64,000 bases of DNA from an uncultured Lachnospiraceae bacterium (GTDB lineage: Bacteria > Bacillota > Clostridia > Lachnospirales > Lachnospiraceae): the NCBI GenBank assembly GCA_900317505.1, contig ONHB01000018.1, forward strand, positions 1 through 64,000, read 5' to 3'. Positions within the stretch are counted from its first letter, which is position 1. Each line of letters starts with the position of its first letter. The notes beneath the pieces are model-generated. The model saw only the letters and a program-made list of their open reading frames with translations. It was not told the DNA's origin and did no database searches. The translations under genes and the position numbers were made by a program. Positions 7,746 to 15,883 of this stretch are shown here, one piece after another.

Positions 7746-8526
7746 GATTGCCTTCTGAATCCGGTACGAAATCTGATCCGTCATTTACATGCCAGTGACG
7801 GCGATAGTTTTGCCGACGGTATTTTAAGGGTGTTGTACCTGTTTCTTCTTTGAAGACGGCAGAAAAATGGCTGCTGGATGAAAATGACAGATACTGGGCA
7901 ATTTCGGCACAGCTATAATTAGAATAGACCAGCATATTCTGGGCAGACTGAATCCGTTTTTTGCGTATATAGGCGGATAAGGTCTGCCCGGTTTCTTTAT
8001 AAAAAAGCCGGCTTAAGTAGGTAGGACTAATACCAATTTGTGAGGCAATTTCCTCGACGGTTATAGGTTCAAGCAGATGATTGTATATATAGTCTAATGC
8101 CAGTGTGATGTGCATGGAAAAATTACGTTTTCTCTGTAACTGTTGCATCTGGTTGGCAAAATCAAAGATAAATGCTCTTTGAATGGTGTAAAGCATGTCT
8201 ATTTCATTGGCAATATCCAGCTGATTGATATAGGTATCGCTTAGTGTATAGGCGTCCTGTTCAGGCATGCCTCCTTCAATGCAGAAGCGGGTGATCATGG
8301 CAAGGCTGACAATCAGGTGATAACGCAGGTTGCGTACCTTATCTTTGGAAAGAATACCGCGCTTTTCTTCATCGGCATTTCTCAGATTGCGTTTCTTAAG
8401 CTCATTGACGTTTCCATTTTTAATCAGATCATAAAAAGCAAGCTCATCATCGTAGGTGGGATGTTCGATTTCATATTCGCGTGCGTGAAACTGTGACTCA
8501 ATAAAAGAATTGGAAATTTCCTTCAT
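7726..8526 (-). CDS. AraC family transcriptional regulator
   Basis: A 266-residue regulator. The C-terminal third has the paired helix-turn-helix of AraC/XylS proteins (ITVEEIASQIGISPTYLSRL and CAEIAQYLSFSSSSHFSAVF). The N-terminal region of about 150 residues is helical, lacks a clear cupin and resembles the sensor part seen in Clostridia regulators of this class. It sits between GH9 (convergent, 20-base overlap) and GH5 (divergent, 314-base gap), so control of one or both glucanases is the natural guess. A ribosome site (GAAAGGAACC) precedes ATG 8526. Confidence 0.85.
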   Translation of the reverse strand: MKEISNSFIESQFHAREYEIEHPTYDDELAFYDLIKNGNVNELKKRNLRNADEEKRGILSKDKVRNLRYHLIVSLAMITRFCIEGGMPEQDAYTLSDTYINQLDIANEIDMLYTIQRAFIFDFANQMQQLQRKRNFSMHITLALDYIYNHLLEPITVEEIASQIGISPTYLSRLFYKETGQTLSAYIRKKRIQSAQNMLVYSNYSCAEIAQYLSFSSSSHFSAVFKEETGTTPLKYRRQNYRRHWHVNDGSDFVPDSEGNLTKKKE

Positions 8527-8840
8527 GGCTGGTTCCTTTCATGATATTTTGACAAGTGACTGTTTTCGAAAAGAATTTTGTATGGATATTTTTTTAATAT
8601 TATAACATAAATATGATAAAAATAGCATAAATTTGATATTTTTAATTGAATGCTGAAATTATAATTATCATTGAAAATTGAGAGAAAAATAAAATATAAA
8701 ATTACACAATTAAGGGCTGCAAAATAATTGAAAACAGGTAGCATAAACAAAGGTGTATTTCTGAAAACGGGCATGAATATTGCAAATGAAAAGTGTCAGA
8801 GCAACAGTAAAAATCATTATTATAACAGGAGGTAAAGAAA
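8527..8840. other. divergent intergenic region, AraC regulator / GH5
   Basis: This 314-base, very AT-rich gap must hold promoters for both neighbours. I see several GCA-led stretches (for example GCATAAATTTGATA near 8624 and GCAAAATAATTG at 8719) that resemble AraC half-sites elsewhere in the window, but no convincing -35/-10 pair. The ribosome site AGGAGG lies just before GH5. Confidence 0.4.
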
Positions 8841-9881
8841 ATGAGAGTATTTGAAGGTTATCAGAAGGGTGTCAATCTGGGAGGATGGATTTCACAGTGT
8901 GTCAGCTATGAAAAGGAGCATTTTGATACATTTATCACAAAAGCAGATATTGACAGAATTGCAGCGTGGGGACTGGATCATGTGCGTCTTCCGATTGATT
9001 ACGATATTATTGTTTCTGATGATGGAACATGGAAGGAAGAAGGCTTTGGCTATATTGACAGCTGTCTTTCATGGGCAAAGGCTGCTGGATTGAATGTCAT
9101 TCTGGATATTCACAAAACAAAGGGATATATGTTTGATACAAAAGAAGTTGCCGACGGCGATCTGTTTTTCCGGGAAAAAGAACTGCAGGATTTCTTTGTG
9201 GCACTTTGGATTGAGATGGCAAAAAGATATGGTCAGTGCAAAGATTTTGTAGCATTTGAATTGTTAAATGAGGTAATAAATCCTGCGGTCAGCACCATCT
9301 GGAATGGTATTATCAGACGTACGATTGAAGCTGTTCGCGCCATTGCCCCGGATACTTATATTCTGATAGGTGGTGTCTGCTATAACAGCGTATCCTGTGT
9401 GTCCAAGCTTGATGATCCTTATGATGACAAAATTGTATACAATTTCCACTGCTATGAGCCATTAGTGTTTACACATCAGGCAGCTTACTGGGTTGTGGAT
9501 ATGCCGGCTGATTTCCATACAGATTATCCGAAGACGGCGGCAGAATATCGTGAAGCGGGCAAAAATATTGCTCAAGCTTCCTGCGGAGCTTTATTCGAAA
9601 ATGGAATTGAAGCAGATGACAAAGGCGTGATTATTTTTGAAAAGTTGTTTGCTGATGCAGTAGCCTATGCAGAAAAGAAAAATGTGCCTCTTTATTGTGG
9701 CGAATACGGTGTCATTGACCAGGCTCCTCTTGCAGATACGGTCAGATGGTTTGAGGATATTCATGCAGTATTTGAAAAACATGGAATCGGACGCGCTGTC
9801 TGGAATTACAAGCAGAAGGATTTTGGTCTGGTAGATCCTCACTATGCGGATGTTCTGGATGAGTTGGTAAAAAATTTATAA
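8841..9881 (+). CDS. cytoplasmic glycoside hydrolase family 5 glucanase
   Basis: A 346-residue single-domain (beta/alpha)8 GH5 enzyme with no signal peptide. It retains the family residues: NLGGWIS at the start, VRLPIDY on strand 2, the acid/base Glu144 in ELLNEV, histidine and tyrosine in NFHCYEP, and the nucleophile Glu288 in YCGEYGV, followed by AVWNYKQKDFGL. It likely hydrolyses cellodextrins or mixed beta-glucan oligosaccharides in the cytoplasm. ATG 8841 follows AGGAGGTAAAG. It is transcribed away from an AraC gene; the specific GH5 subfamily was not determined. Confidence 0.88.
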   Translation: MRVFEGYQKGVNLGGWISQCVSYEKEHFDTFITKADIDRIAAWGLDHVRLPIDYDIIVSDDGTWKEEGFGYIDSCLSWAKAAGLNVILDIHKTKGYMFDTKEVADGDLFFREKELQDFFVALWIEMAKRYGQCKDFVAFELLNEVINPAVSTIWNGIIRRTIEAVRAIAPDTYILIGGVCYNSVSCVSKLDDPYDDKIVYNFHCYEPLVFTHQAAYWVVDMPADFHTDYPKTAAEYREAGKNIAQASCGALFENGIEADDKGVIIFEKLFADAVAYAEKKNVPLYCGEYGVIDQAPLADTVRWFEDIHAVFEKHGIGRAVWNYKQKDFGLVDPHYADVLDELVKNL

Positions 9882-9953
9882 TTTCGACCGATAATTTTGA
9901 CCGATATGAAGATATCTGGCAGGATTGGACATAAAGTGTGATAATAGATGAAA

Positions 9954-9990
9954 TGAGCAGATGATTTAAAATTGTCTGCTTATTTTTTAT
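9954..9990 (+). terminator. terminator after GH5
   Basis: AGCAGA and TCTGCT flank an AT-rich inner part, followed by a run ATTTTTTA. It lies about 75 bases after the GH5 stop. Just upstream (9884-9906) the short sequence TTTGACCGATA occurs twice in near-identical form. Confidence 0.6.
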
Positions 9991-10058
9991 AAGTATCATA
10001 TTTCCGAGGTCAGGATAAAATAACGGATGGAAGCGCAGGAACTTATTAGCTTATTTCA

Positions 10059-10087
10059 TTGACTATTCACTTAATATGCCATAATAT
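10059..10087 (+). promoter_or_regulatory. candidate promoter for the MATE gene
   Basis: TTGACT (10059-10064) and TAATAT (10082-10087) are separated by exactly 17 bases. The leader to ATG 10193 would be about 100 bases. Confidence 0.5.
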
Positions 10088-10192
10088 TTAAAGGAAAAAC
10101 ATTTGATGCATGAGATTGAAAATATGTATTATTTATAGAAAAATTTTTGCCAAAATCTCCAAACAGGAGTATGCTTGGCAAAGGAGATAAAG

Positions 10193-11545
10193 ATGCAAAC
10201 GAAAAAGAAAAACGGAATACAAATGGATATGCTGCATGGCTCCATGGTAGGGAAAATGATTCTTTTTTCACTGCCTCTGGCGCTTAGTAGTATTTTACAA
10301 CAGTTATTTAATTCTGCCGATGTGGCAGTTGTCGGACGTTTTGCAGGTAGTCAGGCTCTGGCAGCAGTGGGAGCCAATGTTGCAAACGTTGGTATTTTTG
10401 TCAATTTACTGGTGGGATGTTCGACCGGTCCCAATGTTCTGATCGCCAACCTGATCGGACAGAAAAAGGATGATGAGGTTTCGGATGTTGTTCATACAGT
10501 TGTGGCTTTTTCTGTGGCGGGAGGAATTGGACTAGCGATCCTTGGTCTGATTTTGTCGGCACCGATGCTGATCCTTACCGGGACACCCGAAGATGTCCTT
10601 GACATGGCACTGGTCTATCTGAGAGTGTATATGCTTGGTCTGCCAGCCATCATGATGTATAATTTTTGTTCGGCAATTTTGCGAAGCGTGGGTGATACCA
10701 AGAGACCGCTTTATTGTATGCTGCTTTCCGGTGTAGTCAATGTCATTTTGAATCTGGTATTTGTCATTGCCTGCCACCTGGGTGTACTTGGAGTAGCAAT
10801 TTCCACTGTTATATCCAATTATTTAAGTGCCGGACTTTTGGTATGGATTTTGGTCAGAGAAGAGGGCATGATCAAATTGGAGCTTTCCAGGATCAAAATT
10901 CACGGTAAATATTTAAAGAGAATGTTGCAGATCGGATTGCCGGCGGGAATACAGAGTACGGTATTTTCTCTGTCCAATGTTTTTGTGCAGTCCGGTATTA
11001 ACAGCTTTGGAGCACTGGCAATCGCCGGTTCTTCCGCGGCACTCAATTTTGAATATTTTACTTATGATATTTCTGCTGCGTTTGCACAGGGGGCGATCAC
11101 TTTTTCCAGCCAGAACTATGGAGCAATGCAGTACGACCGTTGTAAAAAGATTTTCTGGATCGCGATGCTGGAAGGAATGGGATTTACTGCTTTACTCAGC
11201 CTGATATTCACGATCTGGGCAAGACCGTTTGTATCTCTGTACACGGTTGATGAGGGCGTCATTGCCTTTGCGCTTATAAGAATGTATCAGGTCATGTCAC
11301 TGGAGGCTTTGACAGAAACCTACGAGGTGGCGGCGGCTTCCCTTAGAAGTATTGGTTATACGATGGCGCCGGCGGTTATGACGATCATTGGAACGGTTGG
11401 CTTCCGAATGTTGTGGCTTTGCACAATCTTCAAAAAGATACATACCTTTGAAATGCTGATGCTGGTATATCCGGTTTCGTGGATTTTTACGGCTGCAATG
11501 GTTGTGAGTGCATACTTTATTCTGCGAAAAAAACGTGGATTGTAA
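10193..11545 (+). CDS. MATE family efflux transporter
   Basis: A 450-residue membrane protein with about 12 membrane segments, the standard MATE size. Family patterns include PLALSSILQQLFNSADVAVV in helix 1, VGCSTGPNVLIANLIGQ, ILRSVGDTKRPL, and in the second half the repeat-like FAQGAITFSSQNYGAMQYDR and SLRSIGYTMAPA. MATE proteins export drugs or metabolites using sodium or protons. ATG 10193 follows AAAGGAG at 6 bases; an in-frame TTG at 10175 with its own AGGAG is also possible. No neighbour indicates the substrate. Confidence 0.88.
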   Translation: MQTKKKNGIQMDMLHGSMVGKMILFSLPLALSSILQQLFNSADVAVVGRFAGSQALAAVGANVANVGIFVNLLVGCSTGPNVLIANLIGQKKDDEVSDVVHTVVAFSVAGGIGLAILGLILSAPMLILTGTPEDVLDMALVYLRVYMLGLPAIMMYNFCSAILRSVGDTKRPLYCMLLSGVVNVILNLVFVIACHLGVLGVAISTVISNYLSAGLLVWILVREEGMIKLELSRIKIHGKYLKRMLQIGLPAGIQSTVFSLSNVFVQSGINSFGALAIAGSSAALNFEYFTYDISAAFAQGAITFSSQNYGAMQYDRCKKIFWIAMLEGMGFTALLSLIFTIWARPFVSLYTVDEGVIAFALIRMYQVMSLEALTETYEVAAASLRSIGYTMAPAVMTIIGTVGFRMLWLCTIFKKIHTFEMLMLVYPVSWIFTAAMVVSAYFILRKKRGL

Positions 11546-11691
11546 AACAAACGAATAAGTGATCGATATATAAGAAAAACAAGCTATACAAAATATAAAA
11601 GAAATGCTGAAAATAAAATCCGCATGTGTTAGATAAATAAGAAATAGAAGAAATGCAAAATGTTGTGTAAAATCAGAAAGGGATGAATGCA

Positions 11692-12543
11692 ATGAAAAAA
11701 GGTCTTGTAATGGAAGGCGGTGCCATGCGGGGAATGTTTACCTGCGGTGTCACAGACGTATTTATGGAGCATGGAATTGTATTTGACGGAGCCATCGGTG
11801 TTTCGGCCGGAGCGGCTTTTGGGTGCAATTACAAGTCCGGCCAGATCGGGAGAGCCTTTGCCTACAATCGTGATTATTGTCAGGATAAACGGTATGGAAG
11901 CATGCGTTCTCTGTTGAAAACAGGCAATATTTATGATCCGGATTTCTGTTATGGAGAGATCCCCAATAAGCTCAATAAATTTGCTGTGGAAGCCTATGAG
12001 AGCAACCCGATGGATTTTTATGTAGTCTGCACGGATGTTGAGACAGGTTATGGAATTTATCATAATTGTCTGAAGGGTGACGCGGAGGATATCAAATGGA
12101 TCCGGGCATCGGCTTCGATGCCGCTGGTATCGCAGATTGTAGAGATCGATGGACACAAGCTGCTGGATGGAGGAATTGCTGATTCCATTCCGATCCGCAA
12201 GATGGAAGAGTTTGGATATGACCGCAATGTTGTGATTCTGACACAGCCACTGCATTTTAAAAAGACACAGGCTAATTACTATCCACTTGCTAAAATCGTA
12301 ATGCATAAATATCCGGAGCTGATCAAAAGAATGGCTGTCCGTCCGTATATTTACAATGCGACAACCGAGTACCTGAGGAAGAAAGAGCTGAATAAAGAGG
12401 TGCTGGTGATCCGTCCGCCGATGCTTTTGGAGATCAGTGGGGTGATAAAAGATCCCAAGGAACTGGAAAGAGTATATGAGATCGGAAGAAAAACCGGAGA
12501 AAAATATGTAGAAAGCGTCAAAGAATATTTAGAGTTATCATAG
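11692..12543 (+). CDS. patatin-like phospholipase family protein
   Basis: A 283-residue cytoplasmic patatin-fold hydrolase of the YjjU/RssA-like type. It has the glycine-rich oxyanion loop GGAMRG (residues about 9-14), the nucleophile Ser38 in GVSAG, and the catalytic Asp159 in DGGIAD. Such enzymes cleave acyl esters, usually lipids, but the substrate is unknown. ATG 11692 is preferred because GAAAGGGA lies 7 bases upstream; an ATG at 11683 overlaps that site. A bidirectional terminator follows. Confidence 0.85.
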   Translation: MKKGLVMEGGAMRGMFTCGVTDVFMEHGIVFDGAIGVSAGAAFGCNYKSGQIGRAFAYNRDYCQDKRYGSMRSLLKTGNIYDPDFCYGEIPNKLNKFAVEAYESNPMDFYVVCTDVETGYGIYHNCLKGDAEDIKWIRASASMPLVSQIVEIDGHKLLDGGIADSIPIRKMEEFGYDRNVVILTQPLHFKKTQANYYPLAKIVMHKYPELIKRMAVRPYIYNATTEYLRKKELNKEVLVIRPPMLLEISGVIKDPKELERVYEIGRKTGEKYVESVKEYLELS

Positions 12544-12558
12544 GCTAACTATTTAAAA

Positions 12559-12607
12559 ATCTCATTTGTAATCTGAAAATACCACAGACTACAAATGGGA
12601 TTTTTTA
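12559..12607. terminator. bidirectional terminator, patatin gene / AraC gene
   Basis: ATCTCATTTGTAATCTG (12559-12575) pairs CAGACTACAAATGGGAT (12585-12601) at 15 of 17 positions, with A-runs before and T-runs after, so it can work on both strands. The AraC stop codon (12589) lies within the right arm. Confidence 0.85.
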
Positions 12608-13521
12608 TATTTCTGCAAAAGCTGCAACGCCTTTTTGCCATCGTATTTTTTCTGGATCGTATCGGTCGATACCGGCAGACTGGAAAGAACCGGCTTGTTT
12701 TCAGCCTTTCGGTATTCCTTGGCGGAGCAGTGGAACTGGCGCTCAAACATCTGATTCATGTAACGGGTGCTTGAAAAACCGGATTCTAAACAGATATCGA
12801 GGAGTTTTAAATCTGTTTTCTGCATCAGCATAAGTGCATGGCGGAAACGAAGGTGGCTTAGATATTCCTGAAATGACATGCCAAGCATTTTTTGCATAAA
12901 ATGGGAAATATGATAATCTGTGACATGCTCCAACTCAGCGATATCCTGTAAGGAAATGTGCTCCGTGTAATGCCTGCTGATATAATCAATGATACGGTTT
13001 AAGCGCATGGTATTGTGATAAGCGGAAACAGATTCTTTTTCAGAGGCTATGTAGCAGGGAGTGGTCCGGACCAGTCCGTATAGGAACTGGAGCATGAGCC
13101 CGGAGCTTTTTAATGCAAAAAAGGGTTCATCCGAAAAATATGATGCAGCGCAGTCAAAAAACTGGTTGCGCAATCCTGCCGGAATATCAGACGCACGCAG
13201 AATGGGATTTTCAAAGCGCAGATATTCAAGAGAATAGTCAATCTGGCGGTAAAACTCGGTGTGGATCTGGGCAGCAAGGATCAGATTTTTTCCTTTGGAA
13301 GAGAGCGAATGTACCTGATGACGGTTGATGATAAATAGATCTCCCGCCTGCAGCCTGTAGGACTGTTGCTCTAAAAAAAGCGTCACGGAGCCTTCCATAA
13401 TCATGCCGATTTCCAGATCATCATGTCCGTGCGGATTTCTGGACATCACTTCGACAAGAAACAATTCCATGGAATTCATTTTCGTATGCTGAATGATTTC
13501 AACTTCTTTTTGAACACTCAT
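12589..13521 (-). CDS. AraC family regulator with cupin sensor domain
   Basis: A 310-residue regulator with an N-terminal cupin (RNPHGHDDLEIGMIMEGSVT, then AGDLFIINRHQVH), the ligand-binding fold of AraC itself. Its C-terminal double helix-turn-helix includes ISLQDIAELEHVTDYHISHF and DICLESGFSSTRYMNQMF. A helical tail rich in Lys/Gln ends the protein. It diverges from the isomerase/kinase/aldolase operon across a 202-base gap with direct repeats, so it most likely senses the sugar or an intermediate of that pathway. Confidence 0.88.
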   Translation of the reverse strand: MSVQKEVEIIQHTKMNSMELFLVEVMSRNPHGHDDLEIGMIMEGSVTLFLEQQSYRLQAGDLFIINRHQVHSLSSKGKNLILAAQIHTEFYRQIDYSLEYLRFENPILRASDIPAGLRNQFFDCAASYFSDEPFFALKSSGLMLQFLYGLVRTTPCYIASEKESVSAYHNTMRLNRIIDYISRHYTEHISLQDIAELEHVTDYHISHFMQKMLGMSFQEYLSHLRFRHALMLMQKTDLKLLDICLESGFSSTRYMNQMFERQFHCSAKEYRKAENKPVLSSLPVSTDTIQKKYDGKKALQLLQKYKKSHL

Positions 13522-13568
13522 CTGACTGCGTCCTTTCTTTTTTTAAAATCAAATCCATTGTACCATGA

Positions 13569-13698
13569 AATCACAAGATAACCTATAAAAAATCGCAAGA
13601 TTGTCATTTTTTAACAAAAGCAATCTGTTATAAATAAAGCATAGCAGATAAATCACCGGTGAAATGCGAAACGACGTAAATATATAAAATAACAAGAT
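13569..13698 (+). promoter_or_regulatory. candidate AraC operator and promoter of the sugar-isomerase operon
   Basis: AATCACAAGAT (13569-13579) and AATCGCAAGAT (13591-13601) are direct repeats 22 bases apart, two helical turns, as AraC-family monomers prefer. A weaker third copy, AATAACAAGAT, is at 13688-13698. TTGTCA begins at the last base of the second copy, and TATAAA lies at 13629-13634. The 22-base spacing between these boxes is poor, which fits a promoter that needs an activator. Confidence 0.5.
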
Positions 13699-13723
13699 TT
13701 TCAGAAAGGTAAGGGTAATAAAT

Positions 13724-14758
13724 ATGGCAGAATTTAAATTTTCAGTAGGACCTTGGAATGTACATGAGGGAGCTGACTCATACGGACCGGCAACAAGAAA
13801 GGAAATTCCGATCGAGGAAAAATTCAAGAAATTTGCAGAGCTGGGATTTTCAGCAGTACAGTTTCATGATGACGATGCAGTTCCGAATATCAATGATTAT
13901 ACAGAAGAAGAGATCAAGGAAAAAGCAAGAGAACTCAAAAAAACACTGGATAAATACAATCTGAAGGCTGAATTTGTGGCACCTCGTCTCTGGATGGATC
14001 CTCACACAATGGACGGCGGTTTCATGAGTACATCCGAAGAAGATCGGGAATATGCGATGTGGAGAGCGTATCGTTCTATCGACATTGCAAATGAACTGGG
14101 ATGTGATATGATTGTATTATGGTTAGCAAGAGAAGGTACACTTTGTGCAGAATCCAAATCTCCGGTATGGGCGACAAAAATGCTGATCGAAGCTATCAAC
14201 AAGATGCTCGAATACGATCCCAAGATCCGTGTATGTATCGAGCCCAAGCCCAATGAACCGATCGACAGAAGTATCTGTGGTACCATGGGACATGTTATGG
14301 CGATTTCAGCAGCAACGATCGATCCTTCCAGAGTAGGTGGCAATCTGGAAAGTGCACATGCTATTTTGGCAGGACTGGATCCGGCACATGAGATCGGATT
14401 TGCAATGGCAATGGGCAAGCTGATGACCGTACATCTGAATGATCAGAATGGTATCCGCTATGATCAGGACAAGGCCTTTGGCGTGGAAAATCTGCGTGCT
14501 GCTTTCAATCAGGTAAAAGTCCTCAAAGAAAACGGCTATGGCGAGCACGGTGAATATGTTGGTCTGGATGTAAAGGCTATGAGAACTACCAGGGATGAGG
14601 ACAGCTACAAGCATCTGGAAAACAGTTTAAAGATTTTCAAAGCGCTGGAAGCAAAGGTAGATAAGTTCGACTATGAATTTCAGAAAAAGTGCGTGGAAAA
14701 CAGAGATTTTGAAGCCCTTGAAATGTATGTGATGAATCTTTTAATGGGAGTTGATTAA
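13724..14758 (+). CDS. class I xylose-isomerase-like TIM-barrel sugar isomerase
   Basis: A 344-residue TIM-barrel protein homologous to actinobacterial-type xylose isomerase. Aligned by eye it keeps the catalytic His in FHDDD, VLWLAREG, Glu/Lys in IEPKPNEP, Glu and His in NLESAH, the YDQD metal site and the late Asp in GLDVKAMRT. The metal-1 aspartate of the usual HIDLNGQNG motif is replaced by histidine (TVHLNDQNG). That suggests an aldose-ketose isomerase with shifted metal or substrate preference, not certain xylose activity. Its stop is immediately followed by the PfkB start, and the third gene encodes a class II aldolase. Confidence 0.75.
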   Translation: MAEFKFSVGPWNVHEGADSYGPATRKEIPIEEKFKKFAELGFSAVQFHDDDAVPNINDYTEEEIKEKARELKKTLDKYNLKAEFVAPRLWMDPHTMDGGFMSTSEEDREYAMWRAYRSIDIANELGCDMIVLWLAREGTLCAESKSPVWATKMLIEAINKMLEYDPKIRVCIEPKPNEPIDRSICGTMGHVMAISAATIDPSRVGGNLESAHAILAGLDPAHEIGFAMAMGKLMTVHLNDQNGIRYDQDKAFGVENLRAAFNQVKVLKENGYGEHGEYVGLDVKAMRTTRDEDSYKHLENSLKIFKALEAKVDKFDYEFQKKCVENRDFEALEMYVMNLLMGVD

Positions 14759-15883
14759 ATGAAAAAGAAGGTAATTGTGGCAGGACATATCTGTCTGGAC
14801 ATTACACCGGTGTTTGCAGATGGGAAAACTGACAGCATCGAAAAGATCCTGAGTCCGGGTAAACTGATACAGGTAGGCAATGCGGATGTACATACAGGTG
14901 GTGCTGTCGCAAATACCGGACTTGCAATGAAAATCCTTGGAAATGACGTTTCCCTGATCGGCAAGATTGGAAAAGATGCCTTTGGAAACATCATTCTGGA
15001 TACGTTAAATCAATATAATGCAGGAGAGGACATGATCTGCGACGAGGCATCCTCGACGAGCTACTCCGTTGTCATCGCTATTCCGGGCATTGACAGAGTG
15101 TTTTTACATCATTCAGGAGCCAATGATACATTTGTGGCGGATGATATTGATTTTCAAAAAGTAGAAGAGGCTTCCCTGTTCCACTTCGGTTACCCGCCGC
15201 TAATGGAAGCCCTGTATGCCAATGAAGGCGAAGGACTTATGCAGCTGATGCAGAGGGTACAGGAAAAGGGCGCAGCGACGTCACTGGATCTGGCGGCTGT
15301 GGATCCCAATGCCAGGGCGGGCAAAATCCGATGGGATATCATCCTTGAAAAGACACTTCCATATGTTGATTTTTTTGTTCCAAGTATTGAAGAGATCTGT
15401 TTTATGATCGACCGGGATAAATTTGAAGAGCTGCAGGTGCGGGCGCATGGTGGTGATATCACGGATGTTCTGGATATTGAAAAGGATGTTAAGCCTTTGG
15501 CTGAAAAATGCATGAAGCTTGGCTGCAAGGTGCTTTTATTGAAATGCGGAGCAAAGGGCATGTATCTTCAGACCGCTTCCAAAGAAAAGCTTTCACAGAT
15601 CAGCAGCCGGATAGAGCTTGATGCGGATGCATGGGCTGACAGATCTATTTTTGAAAGAAGCTATGTACCTGAAAAAATTCTTTCCGGAACAGGCGCGGGC
15701 GATACCAGTATTGCGGCATTTCTGACGGCTGTTTTACAGAAGGATACACCGGATATGTGTCTGCATCTGGCAGCAGCAACCGGAGCAAGCTGTGTGGCAG
15801 CTTATGATGCGTTGTCCGGTTTGAAACCACTTGATGAATTACGGGATAAGATCGAGAAAGGATGGGAAAAGACATGCTTGTAA
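14759..15883 (+). CDS. PfkB-family carbohydrate kinase
   Basis: A 374-residue sugar kinase of the ribokinase/PfkB family. The N-terminal GG motif is HTGGAVANTGLA, and the C-terminal signature GTGAGDTSIAAF carries the catalytic Asp. It is about 60 residues longer than typical members, with extra sequence around 215-240 and 275-300. It starts directly at the base after the isomerase stop and overlaps the aldolase start, so the three are translated together. By context it should phosphorylate a ketose, probably at C1 to suit the aldolase; the sugar is unknown. Confidence 0.85.
   Translation: MKKKVIVAGHICLDITPVFADGKTDSIEKILSPGKLIQVGNADVHTGGAVANTGLAMKILGNDVSLIGKIGKDAFGNIILDTLNQYNAGEDMICDEASSTSYSVVIAIPGIDRVFLHHSGANDTFVADDIDFQKVEEASLFHFGYPPLMEALYANEGEGLMQLMQRVQEKGAATSLDLAAVDPNARAGKIRWDIILEKTLPYVDFFVPSIEEICFMIDRDKFEELQVRAHGGDITDVLDIEKDVKPLAEKCMKLGCKVLLLKCGAKGMYLQTASKEKLSQISSRIELDADAWADRSIFERSYVPEKILSGTGAGDTSIAAFLTAVLQKDTPDMCLHLAAATGASCVAAYDALSGLKPLDELRDKIEKGWEKTCL

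Noticed and set aside
8523..8774. An 83-residue minus-strand frame before the AraC gene
   Set aside because: It lies in the AT-rich divergent promoter region, overlaps the AraC start and has no ribosome site or recognisable protein features.
10171..10300. ATG at 10171 as a short upstream frame before the MATE gene
   Set aside because: It runs out of frame to a stop within about 130 bases and its codons coincide with the MATE start region; no independent support.
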